In this document: positions 7,703 through 16,157 of the stretch, one piece after another | Layout of the letters: each line of letters begins with the position of its first letter | How positions within the stretch are numbered: the stretch's first letter is position 1 | Assembly: GCA_023416585.1 (NCBI GenBank) | Contig: JAEZHM010000154.1 | Coordinates: 62,001 to 126,000 of the forward strand | Reading direction: 5' to 3' | Length of the DNA: 64,000 bases | DNA from: Bacillota bacterium | GTDB lineage: Bacteria > Bacillota > Clostridia > Christensenellales > Aristaeellaceae | Translations under genes and position numbers: made by a program | Notes under the pieces: generated by a model | The model's input: the letters and a program-made list of their open reading frames with translations, nothing else | What the model was told of the DNA's origin: nothing | Database searches by the model: none

Positions 7703-8554
7703 ATGAACCCTGATCTGATTATAGCTATCGGATTTGCTGTGCTGTTCATCGCCCTGGTTGTGTACTGCATCAAGGACAGCCGCCCCAAGTGCTCCGCCAT
7801 GCCTGATGACCTTGCCGCCAAGCCTGTGGATGATGATGGCGAGATCCAGCGTAAGCAGTTTAGTAAAATGCTGGCTGATCTGAAAAAAAGCGAATCGGAA
7901 GATGCTACGCAAATACCCACCGCCACCTACTCCGAAGCTGCCGACACCCCAGACGGCGAACCCAAAATAATGACCATTCCAGAGGCCATTGAGGCGGGCG
8001 CGATCCGGCAGCAGCAAGAGGCCAGCAGCCACCTGGGGTACGACGCTCCTGAAATACCCTGCCCCGCCATTCAGGAGGCACAAAAGCGGCTGTCCGATCT
8101 GCCGCAGGCGTGCGAAGTCAAGCGTAAGGCGAATATCGGAGATTGGATCAAAGTAACGAACCTAGATGCATTTGATGATATGAATAAGGCCGGAAGCATT
8201 ATGCAGGTCATTGGATATCGCTCCTTCTTGACGGTATGCAGTCCAGATTTACCAGGCTTGAGGGACGAGGAGTTCGAGGTCCTTACCGGAATACCGCCTG
8301 CCACCGTGGACAAACCCTCCGTGGTGGCCGTCACCAAGCCCAAGCCATACAGGCAATACGATGCCGACCGGGTAATGCAGGCAATGCAGAGAGCGGCAAA
8401 CGTGGCACTTGAACTTCGGGCCCATATGGAACCGAAAGATGTGTCTGACCGGTACGGATACGCCAGCCCCGAATCTATGCGCAAAGCCCTGAACCGCTAC
8501 GGCTACCGGCTGAACGGCCAGCCGAAGGAGGCCAAGCAGGATGCAGCCGTTTAA
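7703..8554 (+). CDS. Membrane-anchored phage protein with HTH-like C-terminus
   Basis: The 283-residue product starts at ATG 7703, with GAAGGAGG 7 bases upstream. Residues 4-22 form one transmembrane helix, followed by a long polar middle region. The end (DVSDRYGYASPESMRKALNR) resembles a helix-turn-helix that recurs in the next gene (AKRAGYSRVDSMRRAI). A phage protein that joins the membrane to a DNA-binding-like domain is unusual. Role unknown. Confidence 0.55.
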   Translation: MNPDLIIAIGFAVLFIALVVYCIKDSRPKCSAMPDDLAAKPVDDDGEIQRKQFSKMLADLKKSESEDATQIPTATYSEAADTPDGEPKIMTIPEAIEAGAIRQQQEASSHLGYDAPEIPCPAIQEAQKRLSDLPQACEVKRKANIGDWIKVTNLDAFDDMNKAGSIMQVIGYRSFLTVCSPDLPGLRDEEFEVLTGIPPATVDKPSVVAVTKPKPYRQYDADRVMQAMQRAANVALELRAHMEPKDVSDRYGYASPESMRKALNRYGYRLNGQPKEAKQDAAV

Positions 8555-8924
8555 AACTCAATCCGACCGACACGCCTATGCCGATAGATGCCTGCGTGCT
8601 GGCTTAGATCCTGAGTATGTGGCGGCAGAAATGGACTACAAGAACGTCGCCGCCATGAACGATGCGATACATCAGGCTAAGGCGGTGCAGGGCAACAACC
8701 ACAGACGCCACCTGATCGCCACGATCAAAGCGCTTAATGCCAAGCGGCTCATGCGCAGGATGTCTCCTGCCAAAGCCGCCAAGCGGGCCGGATATTCCAG
8801 GGTGGATTCCATGAGGCGGGCCATCCGGCTGTATACAAAAGGCCCCGCACCGACTGGCATCGGTAACGGAGCAGACCAAAACTATCACGATCAAAATACC
8901 ACAAAGGAGGCCGATTGTCAATGA
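8541..8924 (+). CDS. Phage protein with HTH-like repeat
   Basis: This 127-residue basic protein overlaps the previous gene by 14 bases. It has two segments resembling the C-terminal HTH of the upstream protein: YVAAEMDYKNVAAMNDAI and AAKRAGYSRVDSMRRAI. A DNA- or RNA-binding role is likely, but unproven. The C-terminal tail is low in structure. Confidence 0.5.
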   Translation: MQPFKTQSDRHAYADRCLRAGLDPEYVAAEMDYKNVAAMNDAIHQAKAVQGNNHRRHLIATIKALNAKRLMRRMSPAKAAKRAGYSRVDSMRRAIRLYTKGPAPTGIGNGADQNYHDQNTTKEADCQ

Positions 8925-9613
8925 ATCGCAAGTACGAACTTCTCCAAGACGATACCAAGCAGCTTTTCGGCGTTACCCTTTACCGCATAAAAGCTCTGAT
9001 CGAGTTTAACGGCGTGGAAGTCGGGGAACTTGGCGGCTATATCGCCACCGAGAAAAACCTATCCCAGTCCGGCAACGCCTGGGTGTACGGCGACGCCAGT
9101 GTGTCCGGCAACGCCAGGGTGTACGGCAACGCCAGGGTGTACGGCAACGCCAGGGTGTACGGCAACGCCTGGGTGTACGGCGACGCCGAGGTGTCCGGCA
9201 ACGCCGAGGTGTCCGGCAACGCCAGGGTGTACGGCAACGCCGAGGTGTCCGGCAACGCCAGGGTGTACGGCAACGCCAGGGTGTACGGCAACGCCTGGGT
9301 GTACGGCGACGCCGAGGTGTCCGGCAACGCCGAGGTGTCCGGCAACGCCAGGGTGTACGGCAACGCCTGGGTGAAAACCTCTTTTGATTACCTTTGTCTG
9401 GGGCCCATCGGCTCCCGCCGCGCATTTACCACCTTCATGCGCTGCAAGGATGGCGGCGTAATTGTGGCGTGCGGATGCTTCACCGGGACCATTGACGATT
9501 TTGACGCCCGCGTGCAGCAGGTCCATGGCAAGGACGAGCATGGGCCGACGTATGCGTCGGCCATTGCTTTTGCAAGGGTGATGCTCCCGCCTCAGGAGGC
9601 CTCCAATGACTGA
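8921..9613 (+). CDS. Left-handed beta-helix protein with 17 hexapeptide repeats
   Basis: This 230-residue protein starts at ATG 8921 (AAAGGAGG 10 bases upstream). An N-terminal head of 50 residues is followed by 17 consecutive hexapeptides of the GNARVY / GDAEVS type (residues 51-152), the pattern of a left-handed parallel beta-helix. A C-terminal domain of about 78 residues contains CGCF and may be independent. Related polymer-forming phage proteins are common in Firmicutes phages and lack a defined role; structural rod, receptor mimic or scaffold are options. The repeat array shows recent duplication. Confidence 0.75.
   Translation: MNRKYELLQDDTKQLFGVTLYRIKALIEFNGVEVGELGGYIATEKNLSQSGNAWVYGDASVSGNARVYGNARVYGNARVYGNAWVYGDAEVSGNAEVSGNARVYGNAEVSGNARVYGNARVYGNAWVYGDAEVSGNAEVSGNARVYGNAWVKTSFDYLCLGPIGSRRAFTTFMRCKDGGVIVACGCFTGTIDDFDARVQQVHGKDEHGPTYASAIAFARVMLPPQEASND
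9071..9376 (+). repeat. 18-base tandem repeats (17 units) within the beta-helix gene
   Basis: Units of 18 bases begin GGCAACGCC or GGCGACGCC. Units 4-9 (9125-9232) and 11-16 (9251-9358) are identical, so a block of 126 bases was duplicated recently. The array encodes protein and is not a CRISPR. Confidence 0.95.
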
Positions 9614-9836
9614 GTTATTAATTGCAATCGGCTTCCTGGCCCTCGGCATCGGTATCGCTGAATACTACCACTTCCGTATCGACCGGGCACGGCGGGAAAC
9701 CGTGCCCCTGGACCAGTCCGATATGTGGGATATGTCTCACCCGGCGCCTCAGCCCAAGGTGGTCGGCGTCCAGGATTACAGCCGAATGAAGCGGACCGGA
9801 CGCGTAACCAAACTGGTCGGGGGTGGGCAGGGATGA
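9606..9836 (+). CDS. Small single-span membrane phage protein
   Basis: This 76-residue protein has an N-terminal transmembrane helix (residues 3-20) and a basic cytoplasmic tail. It overlaps the beta-helix gene by 8 bases and the next ORF as ATGA. Function unknown; its placement suggests that it belongs to the same early operon. Confidence 0.55.
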   Translation: MTELLIAIGFLALGIGIAEYYHFRIDRARRETVPLDQSDMWDMSHPAPQPKVVGVQDYSRMKRTGRVTKLVGGGQG

Positions 9837-9964
9837 AAACCTATTACCACACCTGCCCCGATTGTGGGGCACACCTGGACCCAGGCGAACACTGCGATTG
9901 CCATAAGGAGGATGCCGATGCACGACGTGGAGCAGATGATGCGGCAGCGAGTACGAGAGCTTGA
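9833..9964 (+). CDS. Zinc-ribbon miniprotein
   Basis: The 43-residue product starts at ATG 9833, overlapping the previous stop. It has CPDCG followed by CDCH, giving four possible metal ligands, as in small zinc-ribbon proteins found in many Clostridia phages. Its 3' part overlaps the next gene by 47 bases. Role unknown. Confidence 0.6.
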   Translation: MKTYYHTCPDCGAHLDPGEHCDCHKEDADARRGADDAAASTRA

Positions 9965-10256
9965 GAAACAGCAGGTACCGTATATCGCATATTGCCACTA
10001 CCGGGACGGTGCCCGCGGTGTGGTAATCTACCCGCTGATACCACAGAACTTTCTGATCCCTGCGGTGAAGTTCGATAAAACAAACCCGCTTGCCGCCAAT
10101 AGCTTGCGCCACCTTCAACGCACGATAGACCGCTGCTGTGTGTGGCCACCATCCACCGTTACGGTTATGGCTAATCTTGCGCCTCTTTCTCAGGAGGATC
10201 AAGCAAAAGTTCTCAAGTTAGTCCCTGCCGTTATGAACGCTGAATCATTCAATTAG
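9918..10256 (+). CDS. Hypothetical phage protein
   Basis: This 112-residue protein starts at ATG 9918, with AAGGAGG 6 bases upstream inside the previous gene. It begins with a charged helix (RQRVRELEKQQ) followed by a beta-rich part with YPLIPQNFLIPAVKF. No family is recognised. Confidence 0.5.
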   Translation: MHDVEQMMRQRVRELEKQQVPYIAYCHYRDGARGVVIYPLIPQNFLIPAVKFDKTNPLAANSLRHLQRTIDRCCVWPPSTVTVMANLAPLSQEDQAKVLKLVPAVMNAESFN

Positions 10257-10274
10257 CACAAAGGAGGTAACCCA

Positions 10275-10454
10275 ATGAGTGGAATTATCACAATCCCTTT
10301 CACCCTTAAGGCCGAAACCAAAACCTGCTATCGCTTCGAGACCGGCGAAAAGCCCGACCAGATGACCCTGTACCTTAAAAAGGCCCAGGTTGACAGTGCC
10401 GGCATCGACCCCAAGAGGGGCATCACCGTTACTGTCGAGGAGGCTGCCAAATGA
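10275..10454 (+). CDS. Conserved small phage protein (59 residues)
   Basis: The frame opens at ATG 10275 after a perfect AAAGGAGGT and ends in an ATGA overlap with the AbrB-like gene. The sequence (IPFTLKAETKTCYRFE then YLKKAQVD) looks like a small beta-sheet protein that is common in Clostridia prophages. Function unknown. Confidence 0.65.
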   Translation: MSGIITIPFTLKAETKTCYRFETGEKPDQMTLYLKKAQVDSAGIDPKRGITVTVEEAAK

Positions 10455-10729
10455 AAACAACAGGCATTATTCGCCGGATTGATGACCTGGGCCGCGTGGT
10501 GATCCCAAAAGAATTATGCCGCACACATGGTATCGGCCCTGGTGATCCGATGGAATTCTTTGCAGGGGATAACGGGGAAATCACTGTTCGCAAATTCAAC
10601 GTAGAGAGCCCAGCCTATACCGCTGCAAAGACGATCTATGACCTGGCCGCTGAAATGCCCCCATCAGTCTCCGGGAAGGTCCGAGACTGGGCCAGTTCCA
10701 TTATGGATACTCTTCAGGCCAACCAATAA
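10451..10729 (+). CDS. AbrB/SpoVT-type transcription regulator
   Basis: This 92-residue protein starts with the swapped-hairpin DNA-binding fold: GIIRRIDDLGRVVIPKELCR, then GDPMEFFAGDNGEITVRK. This is diagnostic of the AbrB/MazE superfamily. Phage copies may act as transition-state-like regulators of early genes. It is translationally coupled to the upstream gene. Confidence 0.9.
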   Translation: MKTTGIIRRIDDLGRVVIPKELCRTHGIGPGDPMEFFAGDNGEITVRKFNVESPAYTAAKTIYDLAAEMPPSVSGKVRDWASSIMDTLQANQ

Positions 10730-10748
10730 CAAAGGAGGACAAGTACTA

Positions 10749-11345
10749 ATGGATATCCAGATCATCCTTACTACCGCTGCAGGCCCTCAGGAAGTGGCCA
10801 AATTTGTGGAAGCCCTCAAGGGGCTTGGTTCCCTCGCTGCTGTTGAACAGCATGACGCCCCCATTAACCCCACTACCCAGCCCCCTGCAGGTACCTTCTT
10901 CCCTGGCTCCGCGCCGATCAATCCCCAGCCCCTGGCCGCGCCCATGGTGGCGCCCGTCACACCTCAAAATCCCGTGCCCCCAACGTATACCACCGCTGGC
11001 ACTCCGCCCTGGGAATCCCCTGCACAACCCCCCATAGCACCAGCCCCCGCGCCTGCTCAGCAGCAATACGCACCACCGCCCTATTATCCTCCCCAGGCAC
11101 CTGTAGCGGCTCCCCAGCCCCAGCAAGCCCCGCCTCCTGCGCCGGTGCCCACCGCCGTCCCTGATTACTCCCATGAGCAGCTGGGCAGGGCTATCGCCGC
11201 CTTTATCGACAAGGCAGCCGGAAACCGCGAGAAGGCCATGGCTTGCATGCAGGCCCAGGGTGTCCAGGCGATTTCCCAATTGGCCACCAAGGAACAGCGG
11301 GCCGCCTTCGCCAATGCCCTACGGCAGCTGGGGGTGCAGATCTGA
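10749..11345 (+). CDS. Pro/Gln/Ala-rich linker protein of the replication region
   Basis: This 198-residue protein has a short N-terminal domain (residues 1-38), a disordered Pro-rich middle of about 100 residues, and a C-terminal helical domain (DYSHEQLGRAIAAFIDKAAG onward). The architecture resembles a tether, possibly bridging replication proteins. The gene lies directly before the DUF2800 gene with a TGATG overlap. The Pro-rich codons create long false reading frames on both strands. Confidence 0.55.
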   Translation: MDIQIILTTAAGPQEVAKFVEALKGLGSLAAVEQHDAPINPTTQPPAGTFFPGSAPINPQPLAAPMVAPVTPQNPVPPTYTTAGTPPWESPAQPPIAPAPAPAQQQYAPPPYYPPQAPVAAPQPQQAPPPAPVPTAVPDYSHEQLGRAIAAFIDKAAGNREKAMACMQAQGVQAISQLATKEQRAAFANALRQLGVQI

Positions 11346-12550
11346 TGCCCGGAACGCACGCAATCCTAGGAGCAAGCAGCTCCGAACGCTGGCTTAACTG
11401 CAATCCCAGCGCGGCGCTCACCGCTGATATGCCGGACCCCGGCAGCGAATACGCCGCCGAAGGCACCCTGGCCCACAGCATCGGGGAGCTGAAGCTTCGC
11501 AAACGGTTCTTGCCCGGCCTTGGCCCCAAGAAGTACAAGACCGAGATGGACAAGCTCCACGCCGACCCCCTGTACAACCCGGAAATGGAAAGCACCACCG
11601 AAGAATACCTGGACGCCGTTAATGAGATCGCTATGGCGTATCCCGAAGTCCCCTATGTGGCCCTGGAACAAAAGGTTGACTATTCCCAATGGGTACCTGA
11701 AGGCTTTGGCACTGCAGACTGTATCCTGATCGGCAACGGGATACTGCACATCGTGGATTACAAGCATGGCAAAGGCGTTCCTGTGCCGGCAGAAGACAAC
11801 CCCCAAATGAAGTTGTATGCCCTGGGCGCTTATGCAAGGTACAGTCTGTTCTACAGCATTCAGCGCGTACGCTGGACCGTCGTGCAGCCACGGAACGGCG
11901 GCGTATCCGAAACGCCTGAACTGATGATTGAAGACCTTCTGGAATGGGCTGAAACCTATGTCAAACCCCGGGCGCAGCTGGCTGCAGAAGGGAAAGGCGA
12001 CTACTGCCCCGGTGAGTGGTGCCGGTTCTGCAAGGCTAAGGCAGTCTGCCGGGCACGCAGTGACAACAACCTGGCGCTGGAGGGCTTTCAAAAGGCCCTG
12101 CCTGCCACACTATCCCCCGAAGAAATCGGGGCCATCCTGATTCGGGCCAAGGACCTTGCGTCCTGGCTGAGCGACATAGAGGAATACGCCCTTTCTGCCT
12201 TGCTGGAAGGGCAAGAGATCCCCGGATGGAAAGCTGTTGAAGGCCGCGCCGTGCGTGCCTGGACAGACCAGGATGCTGCATTCGAGGCCGCCAAGGCTGC
12301 CGGTATCGAAGAAGCTATGCTGTACAAACGGGTGCCTGTCACCCTGGCTGCCCTGGAAAAGGACATGGGCAAGAAGGCCTTCCAGGTGCTGACCCCCTTC
12401 GTCACTATCCCGCCGGGCAAGCCCACACTGGCACCTGAAAGCGATAAGCGCGAAGCCATCAGTAACAGGCCCAGCGCTGAACAAGATTTCGGAACTGTAG
12501 AACAAGAGTTTGGTATTTCAGCGTCAGACCTTGTTCGAGCTTCAGTCTGA
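11345..12550 (+). CDS. DUF2800 protein, PD-(D/E)XK nuclease-like
   Basis: This 401-residue protein begins with GASSSERWLNCNPSA, the signature of DUF2800. It has a nuclease-like core (GTADCILIGNGILHIVDYKHG, where D and DYK fit PD-DXK geometry) and a four-Cys C-terminal motif (CPGEWCRFCKAKAVC) that may hold an iron-sulphur cluster as in Cas4/AddB-type nucleases. It is regularly found next to the DUF2815 single-strand-binding protein and phage DNA polymerase, as here, and probably takes part in replication or recombination. Confidence 0.85.
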   Translation: MPGTHAILGASSSERWLNCNPSAALTADMPDPGSEYAAEGTLAHSIGELKLRKRFLPGLGPKKYKTEMDKLHADPLYNPEMESTTEEYLDAVNEIAMAYPEVPYVALEQKVDYSQWVPEGFGTADCILIGNGILHIVDYKHGKGVPVPAEDNPQMKLYALGAYARYSLFYSIQRVRWTVVQPRNGGVSETPELMIEDLLEWAETYVKPRAQLAAEGKGDYCPGEWCRFCKAKAVCRARSDNNLALEGFQKALPATLSPEEIGAILIRAKDLASWLSDIEEYALSALLEGQEIPGWKAVEGRAVRAWTDQDAAFEAAKAAGIEEAMLYKRVPVTLAALEKDMGKKAFQVLTPFVTIPPGKPTLAPESDKREAISNRPSAEQDFGTVEQEFGISASDLVRASV

Positions 12551-12574
12551 GTAATTAAAAGGAGAAACGAGATC

Positions 12575-13375
12575 ATGGCAAACGAGAATCATGTTGTCAC
12601 TGGAAAAGCACGGTTATCTTATGTTCACTTACTACAGCCTTTCGCCAACCGCAACAGCGGCGAGGAGAAGTTTTCCTGTACGGTCCTGGTGCCCAAATCT
12701 GACGTTGCCACGATGCAGCGCATCAATGCAGCCATCGAAGCCGCCACCCAAGCCGGTGTAAAGATATGGGGCGGCAGGCCTCCACTGATCGCCAAGCCCG
12801 TCTATGATGGCGACGGCACCCGCCCCAGCGATGGAATGCCCTTTGGCCCGGAATGCAAAGGCCATTGGGTGTTCACGGCCAGCTGTAAGAAGGACAGGCC
12901 CCCGCGTATCGTTGACGCCCAGGTACAGGATATCATGGATGCCCGAAAGGTTTATTCCGGCATTTATGGCCGCGTTGGCGTGGACTTCTTCCCCTACAAC
13001 CAGGCCGGAAAGAAGGGCATCGGCTGCGGCCTGACCAATGTGCAGGTGCTTGAGGACGGTGAGCCCCTGGGCAACCGCACCACGGCGGAAGAGGATTTCG
13101 GTGCAGCTGCCGCCCCTGCGTATCAAACGCCGGCGTATCAGCCCCCTGTGCAGCAAGCCCCGCAATACCAGCAGCCGTCTCAAGGCTATGGTTACGCCCC
13201 CCAAGCTGCCCCGCAGTATCCTCCACAAGGGCAGTGGATGCCCAGTGGGCAGATTAATCCAAATACCGGCGAAGTCATGGGCTATAACCGCCCCGCGCCT
13301 CAGGGCTACACCGCGCCACAAGATTATGCTCACATGCAGCCCAACATTGACCCCCTGACAGGCATGCCCAGGTAA
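12575..13375 (+). CDS. DUF2815 protein, probable single-stranded DNA-binding protein
   Basis: This 266-residue protein has an N-terminal domain of about 180 residues (TGKARLSYVHLLQPF, CTVLVPKSD) typical of DUF2815 and an unstructured Gln/Pro/Tyr-rich C-terminal tail, a layout like SSB proteins. The gene follows a good AGGAG site and ends before an intrinsic terminator. The pairing with DUF2800 and a family A polymerase supports a role in phage replication. Confidence 0.8.
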   Translation: MANENHVVTGKARLSYVHLLQPFANRNSGEEKFSCTVLVPKSDVATMQRINAAIEAATQAGVKIWGGRPPLIAKPVYDGDGTRPSDGMPFGPECKGHWVFTASCKKDRPPRIVDAQVQDIMDARKVYSGIYGRVGVDFFPYNQAGKKGIGCGLTNVQVLEDGEPLGNRTTAEEDFGAAAAPAYQTPAYQPPVQQAPQYQQPSQGYGYAPQAAPQYPPQGQWMPSGQINPNTGEVMGYNRPAPQGYTAPQDYAHMQPNIDPLTGMPR

Positions 13376-13400
13376 TAAAAGCGCCTCATACATTACACAA

Positions 13401-13431
13401 CGGGCGGCGGTTTTGCCGTCGCCCGTTTTTT
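13401..13431 (+). terminator. Intrinsic terminator
   Basis: CGGGCGGCGG pairs with CCGTCGCCCG (one G-U) around a TTTTG loop and is followed by six T. It ends the DUF2800/DUF2815 transcript, at least in part. Confidence 0.85.
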
Positions 13432-13458
13432 CAACCACAAAGGAGGAGGTAGCAAGTT

Positions 13459-13911
13459 ATGCCAATGACACCAGAGGAAGCGGCAAATACCCTTGAATGG
13501 TACATAAACAACGAAATGGGCGGCAGTGAAAAAGAGATATGCCTAGAAGCCATGCGTACCCTGCGCGATGTAGCGATACTAAATAAACTGACTCCACTTA
13601 AAAAGGCTCTTTCACGAATACGTGATATCGCATATGGCGGCGGCCTAGAACGCGCTAGGAAGGTTTCAGTTGATGCGCTAAAGGCGTACATCGACCTTGC
13701 TATAAAGTTCACCAAAGAAGCGGAGCCGGGAGGTGAGGAGAAAAAAGCCTTGACGCACAAAGCAGAGCGAGTGAACGACTTGATGCACAAAGGCTGCGAA
13801 CCCCATTGGCGGTGTGTACAATGCGGCGAGTGCGTCCCCTTCCACTGTTACACGCGGGAACAATTTGAGGAACGAAAGTGCAAGGGCACTGCGGGGAGGG
13901 CCCAGCCATGA
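13459..13911 (+). CDS. Hypothetical phage protein with Cys-rich C-terminus
   Basis: This 150-residue protein has a helical N-terminal part and an apparent metal site near the end (WRCVQCGEC then HC). GGAGGAGG precedes the ATG. It is coupled to the DNA polymerase gene by an ATGA overlap. Function unknown; a polymerase accessory role is possible from position only. Confidence 0.55.
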   Translation: MPMTPEEAANTLEWYINNEMGGSEKEICLEAMRTLRDVAILNKLTPLKKALSRIRDIAYGGGLERARKVSVDALKAYIDLAIKFTKEAEPGGEEKKALTHKAERVNDLMHKGCEPHWRCVQCGECVPFHCYTREQFEERKCKGTAGRAQP

Positions 13912-15911
13912 ACCACCTTTCAATCGATATTGAGACCTACAGTAGCGTGGATATCAAGAAAGCCGGGCTCTTCAAATATGCCCAAAGCTCTGACTTTCAG
14001 ATCCTTCTACTGGCCTTTGCCTGGGACAACCAGCCCGTAAGCCTGGTAGACCTGACCACCGACGCAGATACCTTTCAGATGATGATTATCCAGCAGGCTC
14101 TGCAGGACCCCAATGTCCTCAAACACGCTTACAACGCCGCTTTTGAATGGTACTGCCTGAACCGTGCCGGCTACCGTACGCCCATAGATCATTGGCGCTG
14201 CACCATGGCCCACGGACTATATTGCGGCTATACCGCCGGCCTGGGGGCCACAGGCGAAGCCCTGGGGCTGCCACAGGATAAGAAGAAGCTGGGTACCGGC
14301 ATGGCGCTGATACGCACCTTCTGTGTGCCCCAAAAGCCCAGCAAGACCAATGGCATGCGCACCCGCACGATGCCCTGGCATGAGCCCGAAAAGTGGGACC
14401 TGTTCAAAACATACTGCCGCCAGGACGTGGAAGCAGAACGGGAGATCGAACGCCGCCTGTCCCTCTGGCCGATGCCGGCACAAGAACAGCGCCTTTGGGA
14501 AATGGATTGCCAGATGAACGCCACAGGTGTTAAGGTGGACCGCCATTTAGTGGAAGGCGCCCTCTCACTGGCCTCCAGGACCTATGAAGACCTGATGCAT
14601 GAAGCTGTCGCCATCAGCGGCCTGGATAACCCCGCCTCTGTCAGCCAGCTTACCGCCTGGCTCAATGAGGAAATGGAAGACGAGCTGGAAGAAGACCTGG
14701 ACAACCTGCGCAAAGACACCGTAACGGATCTTCTATCCAAGGGCGTAAAAAGCGATGCTGCCACCCGTATGCTGGAGATCCGACAGCAGCTGGGCAAGAC
14801 CAGCACGAAGAAATACGACGCCATGGCCGCTGCCATGTGCGATGACAAGCGCATACGAGGACTGATGCAATACTACGGCGCCAACCGCACAGGGCGCTAT
14901 GCCGGGCGCCTGGTGCAGGTCCAGAACCTTCCCCGCAATTATCTGCAAACGCTTTCTTATGCCCGGGAGCTGGTATGTCAGCGGAACCTGGACATGGTGA
15001 AGCTGATGTATGATAACGTGCCGGATACCCTGTCCCAGCTGATCCGTACCGCTTTCATACCCGAACCTGGCACACATTTCCTTGTGGCTGATTTCAGCGC
15101 CATTGAAGCCCGTGTGATAGCCTGGCTGGCGGGGGAGCAGTGGGTGCTTGATGTTTTCCGCACCCATGGAAAGATCTACGAAGCAGCTGCTTCCCAGATG
15201 TTCAGTGTTCCAATGGAAATGATCGCCCCCGGGAAACCCGCTTACGAGCTACGCCAGAAAGGAAAGGTTGCCACCCTGGCCCTGGGCTACGGCGGCGGGT
15301 CCAACGCCCTGATCAAGATGGGCGCTTTGGACAAAGGCCTGACCGAAGCCGAATTACCCGACATCGTGGATAAGTGGCGACAGGCTAACCCCAATATCGT
15401 GCGCCTGTGGCGAGAGTTGGAGAACGCGGCTATAAGCTGCGTGACCACCTGCCAACCCCAGCAGGTCCACGGTATGCTGTTTGCCCGGGAAGGAGATCCC
15501 CGCACCGGGCAGGACTTCTTGACTGTCACGCTGCCGGTGGGCCGCAAGCTGTTTTATGTACGCCCATCCATCAGACCGGGGAAATTTGATAAACCCGCAC
15601 TGTACTATATGGGTGTTGCCCAGGATGGCGGCAAAAGCAAGAAGTGGGGCCACATCAGCACTTGGGGTGGCAAGATCGCCGAAAACCTGACCCAGGCTAT
15701 CGCCCGGGACTGCCTGACGGAGATCCTGCTACGGCTGGAAGCCCTGGGGTACAAGACTGTGTTCCATGTTCATGACGAAGTGATTATCGAAGCCCCCACG
15801 AATGATCTTGCGCCGGTGCTGGCTACCATGGCGGAGCCCGTGCCATGGGCTCCTGGATTGCCGTTGAAGGGCGCAGGGTTTACAACGTCAGAGTTCTATA
15901 GGAAGGAGTGA
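13908..15911 (+). CDS. Phage family A DNA polymerase
   Basis: This 667-residue enzyme replicates phage DNA. The N-terminal 3'-5' exonuclease part begins SIDIETYSS with the first acidic pair. The polymerase part contains motif A DFSAIEARVIAWLAGE, the O-helix region (RQKGKVATLALGYGG) and motif C HVHDEV near residue 620. Length and domain order match T7-type and Clostridia phage Pol A proteins without a 5' nuclease. ATG 13908 overlaps the previous stop. Confidence 0.95.
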   Translation: MNHLSIDIETYSSVDIKKAGLFKYAQSSDFQILLLAFAWDNQPVSLVDLTTDADTFQMMIIQQALQDPNVLKHAYNAAFEWYCLNRAGYRTPIDHWRCTMAHGLYCGYTAGLGATGEALGLPQDKKKLGTGMALIRTFCVPQKPSKTNGMRTRTMPWHEPEKWDLFKTYCRQDVEAEREIERRLSLWPMPAQEQRLWEMDCQMNATGVKVDRHLVEGALSLASRTYEDLMHEAVAISGLDNPASVSQLTAWLNEEMEDELEEDLDNLRKDTVTDLLSKGVKSDAATRMLEIRQQLGKTSTKKYDAMAAAMCDDKRIRGLMQYYGANRTGRYAGRLVQVQNLPRNYLQTLSYARELVCQRNLDMVKLMYDNVPDTLSQLIRTAFIPEPGTHFLVADFSAIEARVIAWLAGEQWVLDVFRTHGKIYEAAASQMFSVPMEMIAPGKPAYELRQKGKVATLALGYGGGSNALIKMGALDKGLTEAELPDIVDKWRQANPNIVRLWRELENAAISCVTTCQPQQVHGMLFAREGDPRTGQDFLTVTLPVGRKLFYVRPSIRPGKFDKPALYYMGVAQDGGKSKKWGHISTWGGKIAENLTQAIARDCLTEILLRLEALGYKTVFHVHDEVIIEAPTNDLAPVLATMAEPVPWAPGLPLKGAGFTTSEFYRKE

Positions 15912-15917
15912 TAAGGC

Positions 15918-16157
15918 GTGAAAAACAACCTGAATGACCTGAATTCGTACCTGTTTGAATCGTTGGACCGGTTGGGGAACGAGGACCTAAAGGGAGATCA
16001 GCTCCAGGAAGAGATCCAACGGGCGAAGACAATCACCGGGGTAGCGTCGCAGATCATTGCAAATGGTCAGTTACTGCTTAAGGCGGTAACCGTGAAAAAC
16101 GAATATATGGGTAAGAATGATCATTTGCCGGCTCTGCTGGAAGGTGACGACAAATGA
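15918..16157 (+). CDS. Small helical phage protein
   Basis: This 79-residue protein uses a GTG start. It is predicted to be largely helical (LESLDRLGNEDLKGDQL... QRAKTITGVASQIIAN). Proteins of this size and pattern are commonly encoded directly after phage polymerases in Clostridia. Function unknown. It overlaps the HNH gene as ATGA. Confidence 0.6.
   Translation: MKNNLNDLNSYLFESLDRLGNEDLKGDQLQEEIQRAKTITGVASQIIANGQLLLKAVTVKNEYMGKNDHLPALLEGDDK

Noticed and set aside
9071..9376. Tandem repeats as a CRISPR array
   Set aside because: Units are 18 bases without spacers and encode hexapeptides; no cas genes are present.
9006..9649. Long open frames on both strands across the 18-base repeats
   Set aside because: They come from the repeat unit lacking stop codons in most frames. 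Only the frame at 8921-9613 has a ribosome site and a coherent fold pattern.
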